Below, piece after piece: positions 49,579-59,577 of a stretch of 64,000 bases of DNA. The DNA lies in the NCBI RefSeq assembly GCF_000829695.1, contig NZ_BBNN01000027.1, forward strand, positions 141,255 through 205,254, written 5' to 3'. The DNA is from Streptomyces sp. NBRC 110035 (GTDB lineage Bacteria; Actinomycetota; Actinomycetes; Streptomycetales; Streptomycetaceae). A program made the position numbers and the translations under genes. Within the stretch, counting starts at the first letter, position 1; every line of letters starts with the position of its first letter. The notes below the pieces were generated by a model. That model saw only the letters and a list, made by a program, of their open reading frames with translations. It did no database searches and was not told the DNA's origin.

Positions 49579-52500
49579 GTGGCATCTCAGGATTCCTTGC
49601 TCAAAGTCTACGGGGACCGGTCGTACCGGCACGTGACCATGGCCCGGCATCAGGGCACGACTATCGCGTTCGCGATGGACGCATCCCGCCGGGTCGTCTA
49701 CTCCGTGCTGGACCTGTCCGGACCGCCGGCCAAGGGCGAAGCGGACACCGCGTACTGGAGCGAGAATCCGGCCGAGCTGCCCTTCCCCAGGGAACTGGCC
49801 GAGGTGGGGCACGCCGTCGCCGGTGCGACGTTGATACCGACGGTCAAGCGGGGCGGGGCCGAGGCGGCCGCCGCAGAACGGCCGACGGCCGTGGAGACGG
49901 ACCCCTTCCTGTCCACCACCGCGCGGCTGACCGCGGACACCCCGTTCCACGTCATATCCGATGGCACATACGTGGTGGTCCTTCGGCAGTCGGTCAACGA
50001 GACGCACCCCGACGCGGTGTTCAAGCTGACCGGTGGCGGCTCCTCCGGGGACGCGTCCCGCAACGACTACGTGCTCAGCGGCACGAAGAAGGTGCCGCTG
50101 GTGCGCGACACCCTGCTGTGCGACCGGTTCCTGCTGGTGGACGGCAAGCTCAAGCCGGTCCTGGAGGTGCGCTACAAGCGCAGCCGGCACGCCACCCTTC
50201 CCGAGTCCGCCAAGGACAGCCTGGGCACCGAGGACATGGAGGGCCGCCCTTTCTACGAGCCGACCCAGGAGCTCTCCTTCGTCCGGAACCTGACTCAGGG
50301 CCGGTTCGCCGCGGTGCTCGTGCCGACCGCGATCAGCGGCGTGCAGCGCTGGCAGTTGTTCGCCCACAACGACGCCACCGGGCGAATCGACTCCTTCAGT
50401 ATCGAGCAGGGCGCGCAGGGCCTGTTCAACACCCAGGGCACCCGCTTCTACACCAGCCCGGACCCGCTCCACCGGGACGCAGTGTTCGAGCGAAACCCCG
50501 GGAACTGCCCGTTCACCGGGCGTGAGCTGGTGCCGGTGACGGGCAGCGGCGGGCAGGCCGAGACCGAGCTGCGGCTGGCCGGCACCGACCCCCACGTCGA
50601 CCTGGGCGATCCGGCGGCACTGCGGTTCGGCGGGAAGCCGTATTCAATCGAGGCGTGGGTCAAGCCCGCCGAGCTCGACGGCCCCGTGCTGGCCAGGGGT
50701 GCGGCGTACCAACTCGCCCTCAGCCCTGACGGAACGGTGTACCTGGCACACAACGCCAACCCGTGGCTGATCAGCTCCAGCGACAAGATCAGCAAGGACG
50801 TGTACAGCCACATCGCCGCCACCTTCGACGGCCAGACCGCGCGGGTGTACGTCAACGGGAGTCTGTCCGGCAGCGGGGACATGCCGTTCGTCGACGAGGC
50901 CGGCGCGGTCACGCTGATCGGCAAGAAGGTCCACCAGGGCCGGACGATCGGCTACTTCAAGGGTGCCGTCGACGAGGTCCGGATCTGGAACCGGGTGCGT
51001 TCCGCCACCGAGCTCACCGAGGACATGAACCACAGGCTGATCGGCAACGAGCCGGGCCTGGTGGCCTACTACCGCTTTGATGAGGGCACGGGCACCACCG
51101 CATACGACCAGACGGACAATGCCCTGCACGGCACGCTCAGCGCCGATGCGCAGTGGACCGGCTCGGACGCACCCGTCGGTGACCATCCCGGGGTGCGGCG
51201 CGACAGCTTCGTGCTCAAGGGGCGCTCGGTGGTGTCCGGCATGTCGGCGGTGCTGTACCACCAGCAGGAGAATGCCGTCGCCGGGTATCGTCCCGACCCC
51301 AAGCCCGCCAAGCGGCAGGCCCGGGTGATGCTGGCGTTCTCCGCCAAGTACGGCCAGAACCCGTGTCTGGCGAGCCTGGACTTCGCGGTGGGCCGCGACG
51401 GCCGGCTGGCCCAGGCACCGGACGTGCTGGACCCGGCGGTGCTCAAGCGGCCGGCGAAGGGCCAGGACTCGGAGCAGATCAGCGCCCTCCAGCAGGTGAT
51501 CAGGCGGCTGGAGCCTGAGGTCGACGCACTGCCGCCGGAGATCGCCCGGCGGGACGCCACCGCAGGAACGGTGGCCGAGCGGCAGGCGGAACACGACCGG
51601 CTGAAGGCGAGTTTCGAGGACCTGGAGCGACGCTACCTCGCGGAGAAGGATCTGGTGACCTCCTGGATTTACAACGTGGATCTCAAGACTCCGCGCGTGG
51701 TGAAGGACGCGACGGTGCAGCGGCTCTACGCCGTCCCGAGCTCGTCGAACGAGGCCCGGGTGCTACTCGTCCCTGCCAGCACGACCGGCCAGTGGATGAC
51801 CTGGCGGGTGGAGGCCGTCAGCGATAGTCAGGACGGCCGGCCCTGCTACCTCCTGGTCTCCCACGATCGCAACGCGGACCTGCGCGTCGCAGGCGACTCG
51901 ACTGCGGAGAACGCCCAGTTGGTCACGGTTCTCTCCCGTGAGTGGAGCAACCCTTCCGAGCAATTCCAGCTGGTTTTCGAGGGTGAGTACGTTCGCATCG
52001 TCAACCGCAGGAGCCGCCTGGCGATCGGCCTACCCTCCGCCGCCCAGAATCAAATCCCGGTTCAGTCGAGCGAACACCTCAAGGCGGACTCGGGCCTGTT
52101 CCGTCTGACGCGCCTGTCCATGCGCTACGGCCTGGACGTGCACTACGTCGCGGCCAAGGAGAAGATGGACGCCGCACGCGCCCTGCTTCAGGAGGCGAGG
52201 ACCGCTAAGCAGCGGGTCGCTGAATTGCAGCTCACGCTGACCGCCAAGCAGGCGGAACTGCAGGACGCCCGGGACCGGTTGGCCCGTATGTCGCACGCTT
52301 TGCAGGGCGACGACGACCTGACGGTGGCGATGCCGCTGCTCGCGGTCGACTGCACCGGCCTGAGCCTGTCCGGGGGCCTGCTCGAATTCGCCCGCGGCAC
52401 CGACCGGCCCGCCCTGCTGGACAGCGGCACCGGAAACGTCGTGCTGTACTTCCGCGGGTCCGACGACCAGTTCTTCGCCGTGTACTACGACACCGCCGTC

Positions 52501-55500
52501 GTCCGCGGAGCCCGGACGCTGGCCGGGGACGGCGGCACACTCTCCTTCGTCGCCCGCGACCCGGGCATCGCCCTGGACTCCGCCACCATCAAGGTCGCCG
52601 ACGGCGACGCCCCGGGCCGCTGCGACCTGACCCTCACCATCGGCACCGACACCGAGACCTGGAAGTCCCTGCCCCGCAAGGCCGACCAGATGGCGGCCGC
52701 CCTGGCAGGGAGCCCCGGCCGGCCGGTGACGGTCGGCGCGGTCGCCCGCGTGTCCGGCAGCACCGTAGAGCTCACCGGGGCCACCACCACCCTGGTCCCG
52801 GCCAAGGCCCACCTCATGATCGGCAGCACCGGGTACGCGGCGGACGCGGATGTCCCCTCCGGCTCCACGACACTCACCCTCACCACGGCCGGCACGGCGA
52901 TCAAGCCCGGCGACAAGGTCAGCCTGGTCGGCTACGACTGGGCCCGGGCCGAGTCCACCCGGCCCGGGGCCCTGCTGTCTACCGGATCCCGGCTGATCTC
53001 CTTGATCACGGGCGGAGTCGACACCGTGCCCAACGGCACCGCCAAGGCGAGCATCACCGGCCGCGGCTGCCGCTGGCGGGCCGAGATGCCGGGCCGGGCC
53101 TTCCTGTTCGACGGCAAGGACCAGTACCTGACGCTGCCCGCCGCCCATCTGCCAAGCGTCACTCCGACCGGCGACCTGACCCTGGAAGCCTGGGTCAACC
53201 CTGAGGCAGGGCAGGGCCGGATCATCCACGCCAAGACGGACAAGTCCGGCTACGCGCTGGCACTCACCCCCGCGGGCCTCCCCGTCAAGCAGTTCGTCGG
53301 CGACACCGCGACCGAGCTGACCGGCTCGCTCGACCTGTCCCACCGCGACTTCACCGTCGAGCTGTGGGCCAAGCGCAACCAGTCCCGGGGCCGCCGCGAG
53401 CCGCTGCTGACCCACGGCACCCTGCAGGGCCAGGTGGACCAGACCCTGCACCTGTACTACGAGCCGAACGACACCTTCGGCTTCGGGCTGTTCAGCGACG
53501 ACCTGACCACCGCTCAGTCCTACCCGGACCTGGAATGGCACCACTGGGCAGCGGTGTACAAGCATGCCACCCGTGAGCAGATCCTCTACAGGGACGGCAC
53601 CGAGGTCGCCCGCCGCACCGCCACCGGCGCCTACACCGGCAACGGACCGCTGGTCCTGGGCCACCAGCGCTTCACCGGTGCCTACCTCGACGGCCAGATC
53701 GACGAGGTCCGCGTCTTCGGGCGGGCGCGCACCCAGCAGGAGATCTCCGCCGAACGCCACCAGCGACTCTCCGGCCGGGAGCCCGGACTGCTCGGTCACT
53801 GGACCTTCGACGGACCGGCCGGCCCGGCCTCACCGATCAAGGGCTACCAGGTGGTGGCCCGGGTGAACGATCGAGTGTTCCGGTCCGCGGAGCGCTTCCC
53901 CTGCAACGAGTGGGCGCACCTCGCCGCCACTTTCTCCCAGTCCTGGGCGTTACGCCTGGACGGTGGCGAGGGCCTGTCGGTGGCCCCGCAGGCCGCGCTG
54001 GACGTCCTGGAGGACCTCACCATCGAGGCATTCGTCCAGATCGAACGGCTGGACACGCCGATGGGGCTGCTCGCCAAGGGCACCGTCGTCAACGGCGGCC
54101 GGGAAGGTGTCCCGTACCAGCTGAGCGTCCTGGCCGACGGCAAGGTGGAGTTCGCCTTCGCCGAGGCCGACGGCAAGGCCGTCCGGTACACCTCCGACCG
54201 GGCCGTCACGAAAGGCGTCTTCCAGCGCATCAGCGTGGTGCGGCAGCGCCGCACGCCTGACACCTCCGTCACCGCCCCGGCGAGCGCGAACCTCCAGCCC
54301 GAGCAGGACATCCGCTTCTACCTCGACGGCGTGCCGGTCGGCAGTCACCTGTACCGAGGCCCTGGCGCGCAGTCCAACAGCGGCGTACTGGAGATCGGCC
54401 GCAGCTTCCGTGGCGTCCTGGGCGAGGTGCGGCTGTGGAACTCCGCGCGGCAGGCCGTCCAGCTCGGCCTGCCGGTCACCTCGCGCGAGAAGGGACTTCT
54501 TGCCCGCTGGGCCTTCAACGAGAACACCGGCAACGTTACCTTCGACGCCTCCGGCTCCTTCCCGGCGAAGCTGCGCGGCGCCAGCTGGACCCGTGACCCG
54601 GACCCCGAGGCCAGTCCGCTGCGGCTGTACCGCAACGGCGAGCCGCTGTCCGAGGGCCCGATCACCGCACTGGACACCGGCGCCTGGGGCGACCCCCAAC
54701 TCACCCTGGGCGCACGGCTGGACGCCGGCAAGCCCACCGAGCTGCTGGGTGGAACGCTGGAAGAGGTGCGGATCTGGCGCACCGCCCGCACCCGGGAGCA
54801 GATCTCCGACAACCTGTTCACCCGCCTGCACGGTGGCAAGCAGGACCTGCTCGGCTACTGGCCCTTCGACCGGGACTCCACCACGCCCGGCACCACCCAG
54901 GTGCGCGACGAGGGCCTGCGCGGCAACAACCTGGGACTTTCCGCCAAGCGGCCGCGCATCCTCCTCTCCACCGCGCCGGTGTCCACCGACACCGCCCAGG
55001 TGCGCTCGGCCCTCGCAGACGTCCGCACCCCCTTCCACGACACCATCGCCGGCACCCCCGGCGCCACCGAGTACGCGGACCTCCAGTTCGACGCCAAGGG
55101 CGAAGCCCTCGGCGTCCTCAAACGCTGCTACGGCTTCGTCCGCAACGGCCGCTGGCACCTGGTCACCGGCTACAAAGTCGGCGACCTGACCACCGAGTGG
55201 GTCGGCCAGGCCCAGTTCGACCCGCAGCTCATGGGCTACGTCGAGGGCGCCCCACCGGTGCCCTCGGAGAACCTCACCGACAAGGCGGACGGCTACGCCG
55301 GAGCCTCCACGGTGGAGTTCGCCGAGGCCGACCAGATTGTGCAGAGCCTGTCCTCCAGCAAGACCCGCAGCGTGAACGCAGCCTTCAACTTCGCCCTGGG
55401 CATCGAGACCGACGCGAGCGTCATGACGATCACGGCGCCGCTGGGCTTCGGCACCGCCACCCCGCTGGCCGAGGGCCAGATGAAGCTCGGCGTGTCGGGC

Positions 55501-56910
55501 AGCCTGGAATACGCCAACACGTGGAGTCAGGACACCAGGGTCAGCCAGGGCAGGAACACCGCCCGCAAGACCAGCCTGGCGCTGACCGGCCACACCGAGG
55601 ATCCCGCCAAGGTCCTGAACGCCGCGATCGGCCGGCGGTACGTGCCCGCCAACACCGGCCTGGCCCTGGTGCAGTCACAGACCGCCGACGTCTTCGCGCT
55701 GCGCCTGGCGCACACCGGCGCCCTGGTCGCCTACCGGATGCTGCCCAACCCCGACATTCCGCTGGACTGGAACGTCATTCACTTCCCGATCAACCCCCGC
55801 TACACCAAGCAGGGCACTCTGGACGGTGCGGTCGGCTTCGACGACCGGGGCAAAGTCCTTGATCCCGACTATCCCACCGCCGCCAACTACGGCGAGTACA
55901 GCTACTTCAAACCCCGGGACGCCTACGCGCTCAAGCGTCGGATCACCCGCGACCAGCAGCGGCTGCACGCCTTCTACGAGTCGATCTCCACCGAAACGCA
56001 CCACCAGGACCCGACCGGGGCCCAAGCCACCGCACTGCTGGACTCGATGGGCATGTCCGCCGGGCACAAGGAGAGCGGTCGCAATATCGCCGGCAGCGCC
56101 GCCGCCAGCGGCTTCTCGCACCGGGACCTGGTCAACAACTACGTCTGGACCGCGAAGGGCGGCTTCTTCGCCGAGACCACCGAGGCCACCGACGCCGTCA
56201 GCGAGACCACCTCTGGCTCCTACGCCTTCAGCGGCAAGTTCGGCGCCAGCTTCGAGGGCAGCTTCGGCGCCCTAGGACTCGGCTGGTGGGGCCAGCTGGA
56301 CGCCTCGGTGGGCGGCGGCCTCAGCACCACCAGGGCCAAAGGCAAAGACGCCTCCCGCTCCTTCGGCCTGAACGTCCAGTGCGCGCCCTCGGGCGACCTT
56401 CAACGCCGCGACAAGGACGGCAAACCGGTCTACGACATCGCCGGCAAACCGGCCCTGGTGCCGGGCAAGGTCGACGCCTACCGCTTCCTCACCTTCTACC
56501 TCGGCGAGAACAGCGCCAACTTCGACGACTTCTACCACAAGGTGGTCGACCCGGCCTGGCTGTCGGGCAGCGACGCCCCCGACGCCGCCGCGCTGCGGCA
56601 GACCCGGCAGAACTCCGCGAAGCCCCCGTGCTGGCGGATCCTGCACCGCGTCACCTACGTCAGCCGGGTGCTCGCTCCCGTCCCGCCGCCCGGGGCGCCG
56701 CCTCTGGACAAGGCCATGCGCGCCGAGAACATCGACAGCAACTACGAGCTGATCAAGCGCCTCGAACCGTACGTCCGCCCCGCCGCCACGAGCGCCGCCA
56801 CCCTCGCCACCGCCACCCGCGACACCCTGGCCACCCAGTTGCCCGAACTGCTCCCCCACAGCACTGAAATCATCGACTACCTCAGCCGCTACTTCGGCAT
56901 GGAGAACTGA
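49579..56910 (+). CDS. Giant multidomain protein: LamG-like repeats, coiled coils, ricin-like domain, possible pore-forming C-terminus
   Basis: A 2443-residue protein with no signal peptide. The GTG at 49579 has GGAGGGG five bases upstream; an ATG at 49432 has none. Residues 1-320 are beta-rich. LamG/concanavalin-like units lie at about 330-530 (KPYSIEAWVKP, DEVRIWNRVRS), 1165-1245, 1247-1410, 1425-1670 and 1675-1775, each with AW/LW strand and DEVR-W/F motifs. Coiled coils are near 630-700 and 855-910, with a ricin-like beta-trefoil between. Around 1923-2000 and 2206-2265 two Ser/Thr/Gly-alternating stretches look like amphipathic beta-hairpins (SLEYANTWSQDTRVSQG; SYAFSGKFGASFEGSFGALG) as in pore-forming toxins. 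It stands alone between IS elements. Glycan-binding toxin or adhesin is a guess. Confidence 0.85.
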   Translation: MASQDSLLKVYGDRSYRHVTMARHQGTTIAFAMDASRRVVYSVLDLSGPPAKGEADTAYWSENPAELPFPRELAEVGHAVAGATLIPTVKRGGAEAAAAERPTAVETDPFLSTTARLTADTPFHVISDGTYVVVLRQSVNETHPDAVFKLTGGGSSGDASRNDYVLSGTKKVPLVRDTLLCDRFLLVDGKLKPVLEVRYKRSRHATLPESAKDSLGTEDMEGRPFYEPTQELSFVRNLTQGRFAAVLVPTAISGVQRWQLFAHNDATGRIDSFSIEQGAQGLFNTQGTRFYTSPDPLHRDAVFERNPGNCPFTGRELVPVTGSGGQAETELRLAGTDPHVDLGDPAALRFGGKPYSIEAWVKPAELDGPVLARGAAYQLALSPDGTVYLAHNANPWLISSSDKISKDVYSHIAATFDGQTARVYVNGSLSGSGDMPFVDEAGAVTLIGKKVHQGRTIGYFKGAVDEVRIWNRVRSATELTEDMNHRLIGNEPGLVAYYRFDEGTGTTAYDQTDNALHGTLSADAQWTGSDAPVGDHPGVRRDSFVLKGRSVVSGMSAVLYHQQENAVAGYRPDPKPAKRQARVMLAFSAKYGQNPCLASLDFAVGRDGRLAQAPDVLDPAVLKRPAKGQDSEQISALQQVIRRLEPEVDALPPEIARRDATAGTVAERQAEHDRLKASFEDLERRYLAEKDLVTSWIYNVDLKTPRVVKDATVQRLYAVPSSSNEARVLLVPASTTGQWMTWRVEAVSDSQDGRPCYLLVSHDRNADLRVAGDSTAENAQLVTVLSREWSNPSEQFQLVFEGEYVRIVNRRSRLAIGLPSAAQNQIPVQSSEHLKADSGLFRLTRLSMRYGLDVHYVAAKEKMDAARALLQEARTAKQRVAELQLTLTAKQAELQDARDRLARMSHALQGDDDLTVAMPLLAVDCTGLSLSGGLLEFARGTDRPALLDSGTGNVVLYFRGSDDQFFAVYYDTAVVRGARTLAGDGGTLSFVARDPGIALDSATIKVADGDAPGRCDLTLTIGTDTETWKSLPRKADQMAAALAGSPGRPVTVGAVARVSGSTVELTGATTTLVPAKAHLMIGSTGYAADADVPSGSTTLTLTTAGTAIKPGDKVSLVGYDWARAESTRPGALLSTGSRLISLITGGVDTVPNGTAKASITGRGCRWRAEMPGRAFLFDGKDQYLTLPAAHLPSVTPTGDLTLEAWVNPEAGQGRIIHAKTDKSGYALALTPAGLPVKQFVGDTATELTGSLDLSHRDFTVELWAKRNQSRGRREPLLTHGTLQGQVDQTLHLYYEPNDTFGFGLFSDDLTTAQSYPDLEWHHWAAVYKHATREQILYRDGTEVARRTATGAYTGNGPLVLGHQRFTGAYLDGQIDEVRVFGRARTQQEISAERHQRLSGREPGLLGHWTFDGPAGPASPIKGYQVVARVNDRVFRSAERFPCNEWAHLAATFSQSWALRLDGGEGLSVAPQAALDVLEDLTIEAFVQIERLDTPMGLLAKGTVVNGGREGVPYQLSVLADGKVEFAFAEADGKAVRYTSDRAVTKGVFQRISVVRQRRTPDTSVTAPASANLQPEQDIRFYLDGVPVGSHLYRGPGAQSNSGVLEIGRSFRGVLGEVRLWNSARQAVQLGLPVTSREKGLLARWAFNENTGNVTFDASGSFPAKLRGASWTRDPDPEASPLRLYRNGEPLSEGPITALDTGAWGDPQLTLGARLDAGKPTELLGGTLEEVRIWRTARTREQISDNLFTRLHGGKQDLLGYWPFDRDSTTPGTTQVRDEGLRGNNLGLSAKRPRILLSTAPVSTDTAQVRSALADVRTPFHDTIAGTPGATEYADLQFDAKGEALGVLKRCYGFVRNGRWHLVTGYKVGDLTTEWVGQAQFDPQLMGYVEGAPPVPSENLTDKADGYAGASTVEFAEADQIVQSLSSSKTRSVNAAFNFALGIETDASVMTITAPLGFGTATPLAEGQMKLGVSGSLEYANTWSQDTRVSQGRNTARKTSLALTGHTEDPAKVLNAAIGRRYVPANTGLALVQSQTADVFALRLAHTGALVAYRMLPNPDIPLDWNVIHFPINPRYTKQGTLDGAVGFDDRGKVLDPDYPTAANYGEYSYFKPRDAYALKRRITRDQQRLHAFYESISTETHHQDPTGAQATALLDSMGMSAGHKESGRNIAGSAAASGFSHRDLVNNYVWTAKGGFFAETTEATDAVSETTSGSYAFSGKFGASFEGSFGALGLGWWGQLDASVGGGLSTTRAKGKDASRSFGLNVQCAPSGDLQRRDKDGKPVYDIAGKPALVPGKVDAYRFLTFYLGENSANFDDFYHKVVDPAWLSGSDAPDAAALRQTRQNSAKPPCWRILHRVTYVSRVLAPVPPPGAPPLDKAMRAENIDSNYELIKRLEPYVRPAATSAATLATATRDTLATQLPELLPHSTEIIDYLSRYFGMEN

Positions 56911-57180
56911 CAGCCGCCCGGTCCTCCGACATCCCGGAGGGCCGGGCCCCTTACCGTCGCGGCCAACCACACCCGAAAGCCCGCAACCACCTGGAATCCC
57001 CTACGGCGCTGTCCACCCAGCCAGCCCTGAAGGACAGCTGTCAGCCCCGCAGCGTACGTCCGGCCTCGCTGCAAAGACCCCCTCTGTTCGACAGAAGGCC
57101 GCGCAGACGCCAGCAGAGCTCATCGAAGCCTCTGACTGACCTCACGGCGTACGTTCCAGGCGCCCTGGCGCGGTCGCCCG

Positions 57181-57396
57181 GTGTACCAGCGGGCCGTCTC
57201 CGGCTTGGCCCCACCTGCCGGCACCGGCCGGTACATGGCCGCCTACGGCACGAGTTGGGGCATCGCCGGCATCACTGCCCCCCTCGCAGGTACACAGCTC
57301 CTCCAGCACGCCGGTGTGACCGCCTTGTGGATCACCATGGCAGCCGCCTGCCTCGCTCTGGCCGCGATCCAACCCGGAAGATTTCAAGTCCAGTGA
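57181..57396 (+). pseudogene. C-terminal remnant of an MFS transporter
   Basis: The translation contains RYMAAYGTSWGIAGITAPLAGTQLLQHAGVTALWITMAAACLALAAIQPG, which matches the last two membrane helices of drug-exporter-type MFS proteins (RYMAAYG loop, then GP/AP-LxG-LL). No preceding helices are present upstream, where sequence degenerates. It abuts the IS3 remnant, which probably caused the loss. Confidence 0.7.
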
Positions 57397-57409
57397 GACG
57401 GTCGTGACG

Positions 57410-57715
57410 CTATGAGGTTTGTGGTGCGGGCTCGCGACGCTTGGCCGGGTCGTTGATCCACGCCTGCTGGGGTATCCGGGGTGGTCGGGGGCGGCGGCCG
57501 AAGCGTTCGGGGTGGCGGGCGTATGCCTCGGCGAGGGTGACGGCCCGCTGGTCGCGGACCTCCTCGGCGGTGCCGAAGTGCACGCTGGCGGGCGTGTGCC
57601 GGCCGATGCCCGAATGCCGGTGCTCGTGGTTGTAGTACGCGATGAACGCCTCGAACCACTCGCGGGCATGGGCCGGCGAGTTGAACCGTTCGGGGTAGTC
57701 GGACAGGTCCCCACC
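57410..57715 (-). pseudogene. IS3-family transposase (OrfB) C-terminal remnant
   Basis: The minus-strand translation has YPERFNSPAHAREWFEAFIAYYNHEHRHSGIGRHTPASVHFGTAEEVRDQRA and HPERFGRRPRPPRIPQQAWIN, the end of an IS3-type integrase domain with the terminal part of the DDE fold. Nothing upstream of YPERF matches, so the catalytic core and OrfA are lost. The remaining 57716-58046 stretch holds no gene I can support; TGAACCGCCCCGG near 57950 could be an IS3 end. Confidence 0.75.
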
Positions 57716-58046
57716 TACCCCCCCCGATGAGCCGGCAGGAACACGCCGTAATCGATCGGGTTCACTCAGTACGGTACGGCGGCAGCCACGGTTGCGCAGC
57801 AAGTCCGGGAAACTGACTGCGGAGGAATCGGCTCCGCTGGTCATCTCCACGGCGAGGTCGCTCTTGCACCGGCCCATGCTCCAACGACGCGCTGTTAGCA
57901 TCGCTCGACCGCGGCCATCCGGGTCGGCCAGGAAACCCGAGCCGACACCTGAACCGCCCCGGCTTCGGCAAAAATCTCATGTGGCGGTGGTGACCTGGCC
58001 TCGTGTCCTGCCCGCCGAACCGTGCTGACCGTGGTTGCTTGGGGAC

Positions 58047-59048
58047 GTGATCAGCAAAGTCCGCGCCCGCGTCCTGCCGGCCTCCCAGCGCCGCTCGCTG
58101 GACGAACTGAATCAGGACCTGGACCTGTCGACCGGCGACACCACGTCCAAGCGCTCGGCCTTCTGGACCATACTGACCCTGTCGTCGGTCATCGCGGCCG
58201 GCGGAGTGCTCACGGACTCGGCGGCCACCGTGATCGGGGCCATGATCATCGCGCCGCTGTCCACGCCGATCATGGGCATCGCCCTGGGCTCGGTGCAGCG
58301 CCGCCGGACCGGATCGGCCAGGACCGTCCTCCTCGCGTGCCTGGTGGTGATCGCCATCGGGACGATCATGTCGGTGACCCTGCCCCGTGGCTACGACCTG
58401 CTGTCCAACGGCCAGATCGCGTCAAGGACATCGCCCGGCCTGATGGATCTGATCGCCGCCCTGGCGACCGGCTTCGCCGGCGCGGTGGCGCTGGCCCGCC
58501 GGGACGTGGCCGCCGTGCTGCCCGGTGTCGCGATCGCCATCTCCCTCGTACCGCCTCTCGTGGTGGCGGGGGTGTGTCTGGGACAGCTCTCGGGCTGGCT
58601 GGCGCTGGGTGCCCTGGTGCTGTTCGTGTCGAACCTCTTCGCCCTGGTCTTCGGGGGCATGGTGGTCTTCGCCTCCCTCGGCTACGGTGTGGAGGCCGGC
58701 AAGGCGGCCGGACGGCCCGCCCGCAGCGCGTACGCCGCCATGGTCCTGCTGTTCACCGTGGTGTTCGTGCCGCTGACGGCCAACACCGTGCTCACGTTCC
58801 TGCTCAACTCATGGACCGGCACCACCAGGGACGCGGCGGAGCGGTGGCTCGCCGACGAGCCGGGCGCGTCCGTCACCAGCGTCGACGCGACCTCCCGGAC
58901 CATGTACATCCACGTACGCGCGCCCGGAGAACTCCCGCCGGTCACATCTCTGCTCGACGGACTCGAGGGACGGATCCCGGACGGGATTCCCGTCGTGGTG
59001 GACACGTCACGTGGCCGGCGCATCGATGCCGGGGTGGTGGGCGGCTGA
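58047..59048 (+). CDS. DUF389 family membrane protein
   Basis: A 333-residue integral membrane protein. About six hydrophobic helices span residues 40-255, beginning with SAFWTILTLSSVIAAGGVLTDSAATVIGAMIIAPLSTPIMGIALG, the hallmark of DUF389 (TIGR00341-type). The glycine-rich loop and AIAISLVPPLVVAGVCLGQ follow, then a soluble C-terminal beta-alpha domain of about 70 residues (DEPGASVTSVDATSRTMYIHVRAPGELPPVTSLLDGL). Function is unknown; such proteins may transport small solutes. The GTG at 58047 has GGGGAC upstream; a TTG at 58035 is less likely. No operon partner is evident. Confidence 0.88.
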   Translation: MISKVRARVLPASQRRSLDELNQDLDLSTGDTTSKRSAFWTILTLSSVIAAGGVLTDSAATVIGAMIIAPLSTPIMGIALGSVQRRRTGSARTVLLACLVVIAIGTIMSVTLPRGYDLLSNGQIASRTSPGLMDLIAALATGFAGAVALARRDVAAVLPGVAIAISLVPPLVVAGVCLGQLSGWLALGALVLFVSNLFALVFGGMVVFASLGYGVEAGKAAGRPARSAYAAMVLLFTVVFVPLTANTVLTFLLNSWTGTTRDAAERWLADEPGASVTSVDATSRTMYIHVRAPGELPPVTSLLDGLEGRIPDGIPVVVDTSRGRRIDAGVVGG

Positions 59049-59118
59049 GTGTCGCACCGGCATGTACGCCGCGGGGCACTCCTGAAGCGGGCGAAGCCGC
59101 GGAAAGGACGCCATCCGC

Positions 59119-59213
59119 AGAATCGAGGAGCTGCGCGTCCGGCTGACCCGCGCGAAGGACTTCGCCGCCGCCCTCCGCGCTCGCCTGGATGCCACAGAGT
59201 TCACCTATCCCTG
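59119..59213 (+). pseudogene. Short helical coding fragment without a start
   Basis: The frame ending at a TGA at 59212-59214 reads IRRIEELRVRLTRAKDFAAALRARLDATEF, a charged helical peptide with coding-like bias, but there is no start codon between it and an upstream stop. It may be the 3' remnant of a lost gene; origin not recognised. Confidence 0.3.
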
Positions 59214-59241
59214 AATTCAGAATCTTGTGTACTCTTAGGAT

Positions 59242-59577
59242 GTGCTGACACTCGCTGCCGACATCGAGGTGCTGGCCCGGTTCGGCCGCGCCCTCGCCGA
59301 CCCCCTGCGCTGCCGCATCCTGCTGGCCCTCCGCCGAGCCCCCGCCTACCCGTCCGACCTCGCCGACGCCCTGGACGTCTCCCGCACCCGGCTGTCGAAC
59401 CACCTGGCCTGCCTGCGCGACTGCGGCCTGGTCGTCACCGTTCCCGACGGCAGGCGCACACGCTACGAGCTCGCCGACGAGCGTCTGGGCCACGCGCTCG
59501 ACGACCTGCGGGCAGCCGTCGTCGCCGTCGAGACAGACAAGAGCTGCCCGGACGCGGACAAGAAGGGCTGCTGCTGA
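59242..59577 (+). CDS. CmtR-like ArsR/SmtB metalloregulator (Cd/Pb sensor type)
   Basis: A 111-residue winged-helix repressor. Helices about residues 12-60 include ADPLRCRILLALRRAPAYPSDLADALDVSRTRLSNHLACLRDCGLV, with the two cysteines of the HLACLRDCGLV motif that in CmtR bind Cd(II)/Pb(II), plus a Cys-rich tail (KSCPDADKKGCC) that can supply the third thiolate. It would be released from DNA by soft metals. The GTG at 59242 has no RBS; TACTCT seven bases upstream may be a -10 of a leaderless transcript. A 10-bp palindrome CTGAATTCAG (59211-59220) is a candidate operator. Its stop abuts the CDF gene. Confidence 0.88.
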   Translation: MLTLAADIEVLARFGRALADPLRCRILLALRRAPAYPSDLADALDVSRTRLSNHLACLRDCGLVVTVPDGRRTRYELADERLGHALDDLRAAVVAVETDKSCPDADKKGCC

